Origin: Propionibacteriaceae bacterium
Lineage (GTDB): Bacteria > Actinomycetota > Actinomycetes > Propionibacteriales > Propionibacteriaceae
DNA: 14,922 nucleotides
Assembly: GCA_003451975.1 (NCBI GenBank)
Contig: DMIX01000014.1
Location: forward strand, 5,941-20,862
Reading direction: 5' to 3'
This document shows, piece after piece, positions 7,141 through 13,706 of the stretch; position 1 is the first letter of the stretch, and each line of letters starts with the position of its first letter. The position numbers and the translations under genes were made by a program. The notes beneath the pieces are model-generated. The model was given only the letters and a program-made list of their open reading frames with translations. It was not told where the DNA came from and searched no databases.

Positions 7141-8233
7141 AGCTGAGCACCTCCGTGGGTTGGTTTCCGCCAGCGAAGTACGGCTGGGATTGCAGGAGCT
7201 CGGGGCCGAGAACCCGAAGTGCCGACGTGGCGAATCGGGATACCCCATCAGGGTGAGCGCAGGCGCCGCGACGTTCGAAAAGGGTGAGCCGGTTCTGCAG
7301 GCGTCGGTGGCTGTCGGCGCCGGGATGCATCGCGAACGCATTCCAATCCGCCGACAGCGCCGGGAGTCCGAACATGCACGGCCCACATTGTCCGGCCGAT
7401 TCGCCGGCACCGTAGGCGATCATGGCGCCGGCCGTATGCGCGGCGGCCTGGCGCGGATCCCACACGGTGATGATGCCCGGCCCCAGACCACCGCCGTAGC
7501 TCTTCATGGTCGGGGTGTCCCAGATCGCGGAGCGTGCCTCATCGGCGGTGAGCAGGATGCCGCCCAGGCCGCCGACGCCGACGAAGCGCACCGACGGGTC
7601 CAAGCCGCCAGCCAGATTGATCAGGTCCATCAACGGGATGCCGGCGGCAGCCTCGATAATGCTGGGCGTGCTGACGAAGCCGCCCACCGCGACCAGCCGC
7701 GGGCCGGGCTCGGCGTCGGTGCCGTAGGAGCGGAACCAATCCACGCCGCGACGGCTGATCTGGCTGACCCGCCACACCGATTCGGCGTTGAGCACCACCG
7801 TCGGCCTGATGCGTTTACCGTCGCTGCGCTGGCCACCGAAGACGAAGGGCGCCTTCTTGGTCATCGGACGCGCCGTCCCGCCGTGGGCCAAGGAGATCAG
7901 TGAGGTCTCCTCAGAGGACACATAGCGGTGCGGGACCTCCAACACCTTCAAACCGGCCGCGGCCAACAGCCGGGCCGTCGTGGAATCGCGGTGGGCGGCG
8001 AAGATCGGCTTAGCGTGGCCGGAGGTGATCAACGCCACGCCTTCAAGCAGTTCGTTGAGGTGGTTGGCGACCACCCAGCCATCCTTGGCTGCACCGATCT
8101 CGCCGTCGCAGACGTTGACGATGAGCCGGGCTTTGTTCTCCTTGGCTGCCTTGATCTTGATCGCGCTGGGGAAGGCGGCCCCGCCGCGACCGGTCAGTCC
8201 GGCGGCGTTGATCAGTTCGATGATGTTGCTCAT
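7133..8233 (-). CDS. NuoF-like flavin/Fe-S oxidoreductase with SLBB-like region
   Basis: A 366-residue protein resembling the NADH-binding NuoF subunit of complex I. Residues 15-26 (GRGGAAFPSAIK) match the glycine-rich flavin/NADH loop, and NVCDGEIGAAKD (40-51) matches the NuoF NADEGEPGTFKD motif. SSEETSLI (106-113) and PTVVLNAESVWRV (144-156) match further conserved blocks. An SLBB-like stretch follows (about 178-212). At the Fe-S site ESAGQCGPC (278-286) and Cys325 give three cysteines; the first NuoF cysteine position is Ala280. It probably moves electrons between a pyridine nucleotide and the ferredoxin or the heme membrane protein. I take the ATG at 8231-8233, which overlaps the upstream stop (ATGA) and has CAGGAG before it. 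No NuoE- or NuoG-like partner is present, so it is not complex I. Confidence 0.85.
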   Translation of the reverse strand: MSNIIELINAAGLTGRGGAAFPSAIKIKAAKENKARLIVNVCDGEIGAAKDGWVVANHLNELLEGVALITSGHAKPIFAAHRDSTTARLLAAAGLKVLEVPHRYVSSEETSLISLAHGGTARPMTKKAPFVFGGQRSDGKRIRPTVVLNAESVWRVSQISRRGVDWFRSYGTDAEPGPRLVAVGGFVSTPSIIEAAAGIPLMDLINLAGGLDPSVRFVGVGGLGGILLTADEARSAIWDTPTMKSYGGGLGPGIITVWDPRQAAAHTAGAMIAYGAGESAGQCGPCMFGLPALSADWNAFAMHPGADSHRRLQNRLTLFERRGACAHPDGVSRFATSALRVLGPELLQSQPYFAGGNQPTEVLSYV

Positions 8234-8796
8234 ACCCACTCCTGGGACTTGATTTCCTGACGACGGTCGGTGTCGGCGTGACTCACGGCGACCCGCCAGC
8301 TGGCGGCCAGACCTCCCACCACACCGCAGGCCAAGGTGATGCCTTGCAGGATCGGTTGGTCGGCAGTGCCCAAGGCGAAGCCGTGGATGATGGCGAACAG
8401 CCACAGGCCGTAGGAGGCCCAGTGAATGCCACGCCAGTAGCGCTCGGAGATGCGGTGTCGCAGCAGGCTGGTCACGATGATGGTCACCAACAGATCGATA
8501 GCGATGGCACCGAAGCCGATCCACACCGTCTCGTAGCCCGAGGTGAACGGCACCACGACCGACAGCCAGCTGATGTCGACATAGCCTTCAGCCACGGCGG
8601 TGATGATGTGGGTGGCGATGAAGACCGTCATTCCCAAAGACAGCCAGCGGTGGATGCCTGCCGCAATGGTGGCCCGGTCGGCGTGGGGACGCCGACGGCC
8701 GGCAGTGACCATTCCGATCACGACCACCACGGTGAGCAGCACGATGCTGACGACGCCGGTGGCCCGAGAGAGGTACCACAGCAGTTCGCTACTCAT
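8230..8796 (-). CDS. ferric-reductase-like heme-b membrane protein
   Basis: A 188-residue membrane protein with about five to six helices, related to the ferric-reductase-like transmembrane domain. Two histidine pairs sit at the spacing expected for two b-type hemes stacked across the membrane: His49/His63 (HRWLSLGMTVFIATH) and His125/His138 (HWASYGLWLFAIIH). It lacks the FAD/NADPH domain of full ferric or NADPH oxidases, so the cytosolic donor must be a separate protein, most likely the NuoF-like protein and ferredoxin encoded next. The gene starts 3 bp after the ApbE stop, with AAGGAG inside the end of apbE, and it overlaps the next gene by ATGA. The final electron acceptor on the outside is unknown. 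Iron, quinone or a flavoprotein are all possible. Confidence 0.82.
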   Translation of the reverse strand: MSSELLWYLSRATGVVSIVLLTVVVVIGMVTAGRRRPHADRATIAAGIHRWLSLGMTVFIATHIITAVAEGYVDISWLSVVVPFTSGYETVWIGFGAIAIDLLVTIIVTSLLRHRISERYWRGIHWASYGLWLFAIIHGFALGTADQPILQGITLACGVVGGLAASWRVAVSHADTDRRQEIKSQEWV

Positions 8797-8799
8797 GGG

Positions 8800-9801
8800 T
8801 CAGACTCCTTCTGGCTTCATGGTGGATTGAGATTCGCGGGGGTCGGGGGCGTCGAAGGCATCATCTTCAGGCCAGCCGTTGACGGTCACGACGCTGCCGT
8901 CGAGGCGCTCCAGTCGGGCGGAGACGCCCCGCTCAGCAAGCCAATACGGGGCTTCGGCGCCGAGCACCAGCGCCGCTGTCGAAGCGGTGTTGGCTTCGAG
9001 GGCGGTGGCGGCCACGCAGCTCGCCTGCCCCCAGACCCGCTCGACCACAAGGCCGGTTCGCGGATCGATGATGTGATTGGCGACGCCGCGATCGGTGCTC
9101 CAAGCGCGCTTCTGGGTGGAGGAGGTGGTGATCGCCTGGTTGGTGATAGCCACGACCTGTCGCAACGCGCCGTCGGCTGCTTCGATTCCGACGTTCCAGC
9201 CCCCATCAGGGATTTCGCCGCTGGTGGCGATATCACCACCAAGATTCACCAGGAATCCGCCGGGCAGCCGCATCGCCAGCGTGCGAGCGATCATGTCGGC
9301 GGCATGGGCTTTCGCGGTGGCGCCGAAGTCGAGCAGGGTGCCCTGCGGGACGTTGATGCGTCCCGATCCGGTGACGGTGACGCGCTCCCAGCCGGGGACG
9401 TGACCAACGGCGGTGACCAGGAAGTGGTCGCGGGCCAGCACGGCATCCATGTCCTCGTCGTAGCCGGCATCCACCAGGGCGGTGCCGACGTTGAAGTCGA
9501 CCAGACCGTCGCTGATGCGGGCGCCGTGCCGGGCGGCTTCGAGGTAATCCAGTAGCAACGGGGAGCCGTAGCACCACGCGTCGGAATCGGCGGCCAGGTC
9601 AGCCAGGCGGCTGATCTCGGAGTCGCCGCGGAAGCGTGAGCAGGCAGCGTCCACCGCGGCGAGATGGTCCTGGGCGTAGCGCAGGGCCGGCTCGAGCGCC
9701 TCGGGTCGGGTGGCCAGGATCTCGTGACTGGTCCCGATGGCCCGGAAGGTGCCGACGGCCGGAACGGTGCTGCGATCAAGAACCGCGGTGGAACTGCTCA
9801 T
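8800..9801 (-). CDS. apbE: FAD:protein FMN transferase (ApbE family)
   Basis: A 333-residue ApbE-type enzyme, which attaches FMN from FAD to a threonine or serine of target redox proteins in a Mg-dependent reaction. The family blocks appear in order: VDFNVGTALVDAGYD (about 101-115), LDFGATAKAHAAD (157-169, equivalent to the GGIAKG region), FLVNLGGDI (183-191), ITTSSTQKRAW (224-234) and NHIIDPRTG (242-250), followed by the AATALEANTASTAAL helix. There is no signal peptide or lipobox, unlike the classical exported enzymes, so it probably acts in the cytosol before its target is exported or is a Gram-positive-type variant. The ribosome binding site is weak, and the gene begins 6 bp after the upstream small gene, so coupled translation is likely. 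No FMN-binding-domain substrate is encoded in this window. Confidence 0.9.
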   Translation of the reverse strand: MSSSTAVLDRSTVPAVGTFRAIGTSHEILATRPEALEPALRYAQDHLAAVDAACSRFRGDSEISRLADLAADSDAWCYGSPLLLDYLEAARHGARISDGLVDFNVGTALVDAGYDEDMDAVLARDHFLVTAVGHVPGWERVTVTGSGRINVPQGTLLDFGATAKAHAADMIARTLAMRLPGGFLVNLGGDIATSGEIPDGGWNVGIEAADGALRQVVAITNQAITTSSTQKRAWSTDRGVANHIIDPRTGLVVERVWGQASCVAATALEANTASTAALVLGAEAPYWLAERGVSARLERLDGSVVTVNGWPEDDAFDAPDPRESQSTMKPEGV

Positions 9802-9807
9802 GATGAC

Positions 9808-10194
9808 TCAGGATCCCTTCGATTTGGTCTGGGGTGGTTTCTTCACGGGTTTGGGAGCTGGGGCTTTGACGACCGGCTTCTTGGCCACCGGCTTCTTGGC
9901 CACCGGTTTCTTCGCCGCCGGGGCTTTGACGACGGGCTTCGCCACCGGTGCCGTGGTGGCCTTGGGCTTTTTGGGCTTCTTGACCTTCTTGGCCTTCGGC
10001 GCGGCGGCGGTCTTGCTCGCCGACGGCGTGGCGCTTGCCGTTCCGGTCGTCTCGGAGGCCGATGGCGAGGGGGTCTCGGCCTCGGCGATCTGGCTGGTTG
10101 CCAAAGCCACTGAGATGCCGACGGTTCCCAAGGCCCCGGTCGCCAGCAGTGCGCTGACGGCCAGTCGAGTCTTGGCCAGTGCGGGGGTGTCCAT
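9808..10194 (-). CDS. membrane-anchored Lys/Pro/Ala-rich low-complexity protein
   Basis: A 128-residue protein of unknown function. Residues 1-10 carry two basic residues, 11-33 are hydrophobic, and AEA (37-39) could be a signal-peptidase site, so it is either secreted or anchored with its tail outside. After a short Ser/Thr/Pro linker, residues 58-128 contain 23 lysines and no acidic residue, in runs such as KKVKKPKKPK and repeated AKKPV units. The tail resembles histone H1/AlgP-like tails, but the exported N-terminus argues for binding teichoic acids or another anionic surface rather than DNA. That is inference. The start is supported by CAGGAG about 9 bp before the ATG (10192-10194). Its N-terminus resembles that of the gene at 10330-10671. 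It lies directly before apbE, where related clusters often have an FMN-binding protein, but I see no such domain. Confidence 0.75.
   Translation of the reverse strand: MDTPALAKTRLAVSALLATGALGTVGISVALATSQIAEAETPSPSASETTGTASATPSASKTAAAPKAKKVKKPKKPKATTAPVAKPVVKAPAAKKPVAKKPVAKKPVVKAPAPKPVKKPPQTKSKGS
9874..9918. repeat. 15-bp tandem repeat, three copies
   Basis: CGGCTTCTTGGCCAC occurs twice without change (9874-9888, 9889-9903), and a third diverged copy follows (9904-9918). It encodes the AKKPV repeats of the Lys-rich tail. GGGGCTTTGACGAC flanks the array at 9860-9873 and 9920-9933, exactly 60 bp apart. The array could change copy number by slippage, in steps of five codons, without a frameshift. 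Confidence 0.85.
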
Positions 10195-10291
10195 AGTGTT
10201 CACTCCTGAGTTGCGGGGAGGGGCTCGGGGTGCCCACACCCGTGTTGTCGCTCTCAAGAGTGCTGAAAGCCGCGGCGGCCAACCTCAAATC

Positions 10292-10305
10292 GGCGTAAAG
10301 ACGCC
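10292..10305 (-). terminator. small hairpin after the first low-complexity gene
   Basis: GGCGT and ACGCC form a 5-bp stem with a 4-nt loop, 24 bp downstream of the stop of the gene at 10330. On the minus strand it is followed by GATTTG. It is weak and could attenuate, rather than end, transcription into the rest of the redox cluster. The remainder of the 135-bp gap (10195-10329) shows only the ribosome binding site of the next gene. Confidence 0.25.
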
Positions 10306-10329
10306 CTTCAATCTTCATGATCTGCGGGC

Positions 10330-10671
10330 TCACGATCCGCGGGTGTTGGTCTGGCCGGTGCCACTACCGGCCGACACCCCGCCGGTCTGGTTGAAGCCAC
10401 CGGTCTGCGGGTTCGAGTTGGTGTTGGAGGAACTGGAGTTGTTCGAACTCGAGGTCCCGTGCTCGTTCTCGTTCTCGTCGTCGAAGCCGCCGGTGGTGTT
10501 GGTACCGGAGGTGACACCGGTGTCGGTGGTGGTTTCGGCGGACGACGAGGCTGCGGTGATGAGGTTCGAACCGATCAGGGCTGAGGTGATGATTCCGGTG
10601 GCCACGGTTGATCCGGCGATCAGAGCGGCGACCGCAAAGCGGGCTTTGTTGACGGCTGGGGTGGTGGGCAT
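10330..10671 (-). CDS. membrane-anchored acidic Ser/Asn/Gly-rich low-complexity protein
   Basis: A 113-residue protein of unknown function, first gene of the redox cluster. Residues 1-11 are polar and basic, and 12-38 are hydrophobic (RFAVAALIAGSTVATGIITS onward). A disordered tail follows, with an acidic patch DDENENE (64-70), a Ser/Asn run (about 73-88) and repeated TGGF/TGGV units. The first 40 residues align with the neighbour at 9808-10194: both have TPA, then K and R one turn apart, AV-AL-A, and a small-residue helix. This looks like duplication followed by divergence of the tails, one acidic and one strongly basic. I take the ATG at 10669-10671, with GAGGG 8 bp upstream; a GTG at 10680 is too close to that site. 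No catalytic or cofactor motif is visible, and no SGAT-type flavinylation site is present. Confidence 0.7.
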   Translation of the reverse strand: MPTTPAVNKARFAVAALIAGSTVATGIITSALIGSNLITAASSSAETTTDTGVTSGTNTTGGFDDENENEHGTSSSNNSSSSNTNSNPQTGGFNQTGGVSAGSGTGQTNTRGS

Positions 10672-10702
10672 TGGGCTCACCCTCTCTGGGCTGTGTAGCT
10701 AA

Positions 10703-10712
10703 GGACATGTCC
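10703..10712. promoter_or_regulatory. palindrome upstream of the redox cluster
   Basis: GGACATGTCC is a perfect 10-bp palindrome, 32-41 bp upstream of the first gene of the redox cluster. TAGCTA (10696-10701) lies next to it in a possible -10 position, but I see no matching -35 box. It may be an operator. A further palindrome, AGCTAGCT, is at 10734-10741. Confidence 0.3.
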
Positions 10713-10812
10713 AGAGTCCGGGGGCGGCCTTTGAGCTAGCTGTGTGCCTTCCTAGGGACCGGCTGTGAGAAGGCGGACACGTTTGAGGTTTCGTTAACGC
10801 CGAGCCACCGCC

Positions 10813-10833
10813 GCCCGCGGCGAAGGCGCGGGC
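10813..10833 (-). terminator. hairpin after the acyl-CoA ligase gene
   Basis: GCCCGCG (10813-10819) and CGCGGGC (10827-10833) form a perfect 7-bp GC stem with a 7-nt loop, 6 bp beyond the ligase stop codon. No U-tract follows, which is common for actinobacterial terminators. It would separate the ligase transcript from the redox cluster that follows on the same strand. Confidence 0.45.
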
Positions 10834-10839
10834 TATCGG

Positions 10840-12693
10840 TCAAACTCCCGCGCTGGTGCCGCGGTACAGGTGGTCGATGATGTCGGCGACCCGTTGAGTG
10901 AAGGCGGGCTTCTTTAGTTTCATCGTGGGCGTCACCAGGCCGCCAGCCTCACTGAGATCGGCCATCAGGACCACGATCCTGCGGGCTTGCTCGGCCGGGG
11001 AGAACCCTCGATTGACTTGTTCCACGATCCGATTCACCGCCGCGATCAACTCCGCGTTCTGCACCGGGAGCGGGTCTCCGTCCGGGGGCACCTTCGGGAG
11101 CACCGCCGAGGCGTGATGGACAGCCCAGGATTGCACGGCCTCCGTATCGAGCAGGATGAGACCACCCAGATAGGGCTTACCTTCACCGACCAGCACGGCG
11201 TGGGCAATCAGCGGGTCGGCTTCTACTGTCGACTCCCAGAAGGCTGGTGAGACGGTCTTTCCCGCAGCGGTGACGATCACATCCTTCAACCGACCCTGCA
11301 GCCGCAGCCGTCCTTCGGCGTCGAGGGCGCCCAGATCACCGGTTCGGAAGAACCCGTCCACAAAGGCGTCGGCGTTGTCTTCGCCGTGCCGGTAGCCCGC
11401 GAAGACCCCGATCCCGCGAACCAGCACCTCGCCGGCGTCGGAGATGCGCACTGTGCTACTCGGCAGCGGCACCCCCACGGTGCCGGAATGGATCGCTCCG
11501 GGCAGGTTCGCCACGATCGGTGCCGTGGTCTCGGTCAGGCCGTAACCCTCCACGATCGGGACGCCCATCCCCCGGAACAGCAGTGACAACTCCGGGCTCA
11601 GGCTGGCCGCGCCGCACAGCAGATAGTCGATGCGTCCACCCAGTTTGGCGCGCAGCGTGCCATAGAAGAGCTTGTCGAACCCGACGTAGCGCAGCGAGTC
11701 GGTCCAGCGGCGATGCACCGGCCGGCCGGCGTCGGCACTTTCTGCGTCCAGGCCCGCCTGGATCGCGGTGCGCTTGGCCGCCTGCCACACGCGAGACAGG
11801 CCGATCCTGGCGGCTTTCTGGGCAGCGGCGTCCTCCATCTTCTGCAATACCCGTGGCACGACGACCAGAAAGGTGGGACGTAGCGCCCGCAGCGAGGCGA
11901 CCGCCTGCTTGGGCTGAGCCACATGCGCGATCCGCATGCCTTTGGCGATGCAAATCAGTTGCAGGGCCCGGGCCAGCACATGGGCCAGCGGCAGGAAGAT
12001 AACGGTATTGCCGGTTTCGGTGACGATCTGTTCGTAGCTGGCTGCCACCCCGAGCACCTGGCCCACGAAGTTGCGATGGGTCAGATTGACGCCCTTGGGA
12101 TTGGCAGTGGTGCCGGAGGTGTAAACGATGGTGGCCACCGAGTCCAGATCGGCCAGGACCCGGCGCTCCTCCACCTGGGCCGGAGAGATGCGCCGTCCGA
12201 GGTCGGCCAATGCGGCCAGATCCGCGCCGGGCTGGGCGTCCATCGCCCAGACCAGCGGATTGGCATGGCCCTGCTTGATGAGGGCGGAGCGAAGCAGTTC
12301 GGCCTGAGCCTGCCCTCCGGCGATGGCCATTCCCACTTCGGCATCGGCGACGATGGCACGAACCTGGGCCGGGGCGGAGGTGTCATAGATGGGGACCACC
12401 ACGCCGGCGGCATACCACACCGCCAGGTCACAGACGGCCCAGTCATAGCGGGTCTCGGCCATGATCGCCACCGACTCTCCGGGCTCCAACCCCGCAGCGA
12501 TCAAACCTTGAGCGACTGCAACGACATCCTGGGCGAACTCCGCGGTGGTAACCGGTCTCCAGCGACCACGGTCGGGATCGGGCACGTCGAAGGCGACGTG
12601 GTCTGGCGCCACCGCGAGTCGATGCGCGAGCAGATCGCTGACGTTGCGGTATTCGGTCAGGTCAACGGCGACCGAACTGGTTACTTCTTCCAT
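10840..12693 (-). CDS. long-chain fatty-acid--CoA ligase (AMP-forming)
   Basis: A 617-residue adenylate-forming enzyme that activates fatty acids to acyl-AMP and then acyl-CoA at the cytosol or membrane face. The P-loop YTSGTTANPKG is at 191-201, the EGYGLTETT motif at 382-390, the TGD motif at 451-453, and LQGRLKDVIVTAAGKTVSP at 465-483. The catalytic-lysine region LVTPTMKLKKP is near 586-596. Length and motifs fit the FACL/FAA1-like long-chain group (family usually about 600 residues). I take the ATG at 12691-12693 because AGGAG lies just upstream of it; a longer frame to 12777 has no support. It diverges from a DUF1295 membrane protein gene and is followed by a GC hairpin. Chain-length preference cannot be read from sequence. 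Confidence 0.92.
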   Translation of the reverse strand: MEEVTSSVAVDLTEYRNVSDLLAHRLAVAPDHVAFDVPDPDRGRWRPVTTAEFAQDVVAVAQGLIAAGLEPGESVAIMAETRYDWAVCDLAVWYAAGVVVPIYDTSAPAQVRAIVADAEVGMAIAGGQAQAELLRSALIKQGHANPLVWAMDAQPGADLAALADLGRRISPAQVEERRVLADLDSVATIVYTSGTTANPKGVNLTHRNFVGQVLGVAASYEQIVTETGNTVIFLPLAHVLARALQLICIAKGMRIAHVAQPKQAVASLRALRPTFLVVVPRVLQKMEDAAAQKAARIGLSRVWQAAKRTAIQAGLDAESADAGRPVHRRWTDSLRYVGFDKLFYGTLRAKLGGRIDYLLCGAASLSPELSLLFRGMGVPIVEGYGLTETTAPIVANLPGAIHSGTVGVPLPSSTVRISDAGEVLVRGIGVFAGYRHGEDNADAFVDGFFRTGDLGALDAEGRLRLQGRLKDVIVTAAGKTVSPAFWESTVEADPLIAHAVLVGEGKPYLGGLILLDTEAVQSWAVHHASAVLPKVPPDGDPLPVQNAELIAAVNRIVEQVNRGFSPAEQARRIVVLMADLSEAGGLVTPTMKLKKPAFTQRVADIIDHLYRGTSAGV

Positions 12694-12839
12694 GCCAACT
12701 CCTGGGGGTGCAAGCCGGGTGGGGATCAGTAGACCTCCCACCGGTTCAGTGGGCAATTCGATTATGAGCACAAACACCGCTGGCCAGGGGAAGATTCCGC
12801 CGACAAGATAGTGGAAATACCCAGACCCCAGGAGTATTC
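12694..12839. promoter_or_regulatory. divergent intergenic region with matched ribosome binding sites
   Basis: This 146-bp gap must hold the start signals of the ligase (minus) and the DUF1295 gene (plus). ACTCCTGGGG (12698-12707) and CCCCAGGAGT (12826-12835) are exact reverse complements, each containing the AGGAG ribosome binding site of the gene next to it. I see no convincing -35/-10 pair. CATAAT on the minus strand, within the AT-rich patch near 12755-12770, is the best -10-like sequence. Confidence 0.4.
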
Positions 12840-13706
12840 ATGAACAATTCGAATCGACGTGCTCTGGTGGCGGTGCTCGCCGCGCTGCTGATCGGCACCG
12901 GGATGGCGCTGGCCGGAAGTCAAGGCGGCTTCGCCGTCGGGGGCTTCGGGCTATTTGCCGCCGCTGTGCTGATTGCCTTTGTTGTGCAATGGATCGTCTT
13001 CGTACCGTCGTTTGCGGCGCGGACCGAACGGTTCTTCGACCTCACCGGAAGTCTCACCTTCATCGGCATCACGGTGGCCCTGGCAATAGCCACGCCGATG
13101 ATGGATGCCCGCAGTTGGCTGTTGGCCGCCATGGTGGCGCTGTGGGCGGTCCGCCTGGGTACCTTCTTGTTCACGCGGGTACGACGCGCCGGCGGGGACG
13201 ACCGCTTCGATGAGATCAAGCAGTCCTTCCTGCCATTCGCTCAGGTGTGGACCCTGCAGGGGTTGTGGGTGACCATGACCGCCGCTGCAGCGTGGATTGC
13301 GATGACCTCCCAGCATCGGGTGGCCTTCGACGCCTTCGCGGTGGTAGGGCTGGTGGTGTGGCTGTTCGGCCTAGGTTTCGAGGTGGTCGCCGATCTGCAG
13401 AAGTCGCGGTTCAAGGCAGATCCGGCCAACGCCGGACGGTTCATCGACTCCGGGCTGTGGTCGTTGTCACGTCACCCCAACTACTTCGGCGAAATCGTGT
13501 TGTGGATCGGTGTGGCCATCGTCACGCTGCCGGTATTGCAGGGCTGGCAGTGGGTCGGCATGCTGTCGCCACTGTTCGTGATGGTGCTGATCACCAAGGC
13601 CAGTGGGATCCCGCTGCTGGAAGCGAAAGCCGATACCAAATGGGGAGGTCAGCCCGACTACGAGGCCTACAAGGACAAGACTTCGGTGCTGATTCCGCGG
13701 CCCTAG
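12840..13706 (+). CDS. DUF1295 / steroid 5-alpha-reductase-like membrane protein
   Basis: A 288-residue membrane protein with about seven hydrophobic segments. Family blocks are WAVRLGTFLFTRVRRAGGDD (102-121), LGFEVVADLQKSRFK (178-192), GLWSLSRHPNYFGEI (205-219) and the C-terminal GIPLLEAKADTKWGG (256-270) and YEAYKDKTSVLIP. These define the DUF1295 group, which is related to the C-terminal domain of steroid 5-alpha-reductases and to isoprenylcysteine methyltransferases. Reduction of a lipid or steroid-like double bond is therefore possible, but the reaction is not established. The start ATG (12840) has AGGAG 6 bp upstream. It diverges from a long-chain acyl-CoA ligase, which fits lipid metabolism. 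Its TAG stop shares the sequence CTAG with the stop of the convergent oxidoreductase gene. Confidence 0.88.
   Translation: MNNSNRRALVAVLAALLIGTGMALAGSQGGFAVGGFGLFAAAVLIAFVVQWIVFVPSFAARTERFFDLTGSLTFIGITVALAIATPMMDARSWLLAAMVALWAVRLGTFLFTRVRRAGGDDRFDEIKQSFLPFAQVWTLQGLWVTMTAAAAWIAMTSQHRVAFDAFAVVGLVVWLFGLGFEVVADLQKSRFKADPANAGRFIDSGLWSLSRHPNYFGEIVLWIGVAIVTLPVLQGWQWVGMLSPLFVMVLITKASGIPLLEAKADTKWGGQPDYEAYKDKTSVLIPRP

Noticed and set aside
8234..8524. N-terminal extension of the NuoF-like protein
   Set aside because: The extra 97 residues lie inside the heme protein gene in another frame and look like nonsense. The ATG at 8233 has CAGGAG and overlaps the upstream stop in the usual coupled way.
7133..8796. 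Complex I remnant (NuoF with other subunits)
   Set aside because: Only the NuoF-like part is present. The neighbours are a heme-b protein, a ferredoxin and ApbE, not Nuo subunits.
8278..9555. Plus-strand open frame of 425 codons opposite the heme protein and apbE
   Set aside because: It has composition typical of GC-rich antisense frames (His/Asp/Gly-rich), no domain motifs, and fully overlaps genes with clear family motifs.
9808..10194. Histone H1-like DNA-binding protein, suggested by the Lys/Pro/Ala tail
   Set aside because: The N-terminal hydrophobic anchor with a possible signal-peptidase site places the tail outside the cytoplasm, away from DNA.
9737..10702. Plus-strand open frame of 321 codons running antisense to both low-complexity genes
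   Set aside because: It starts inside apbE without a ribosome binding site, and its sequence is the mirror of the minus-strand repeats. The minus-strand genes have good start sites and membrane anchors.
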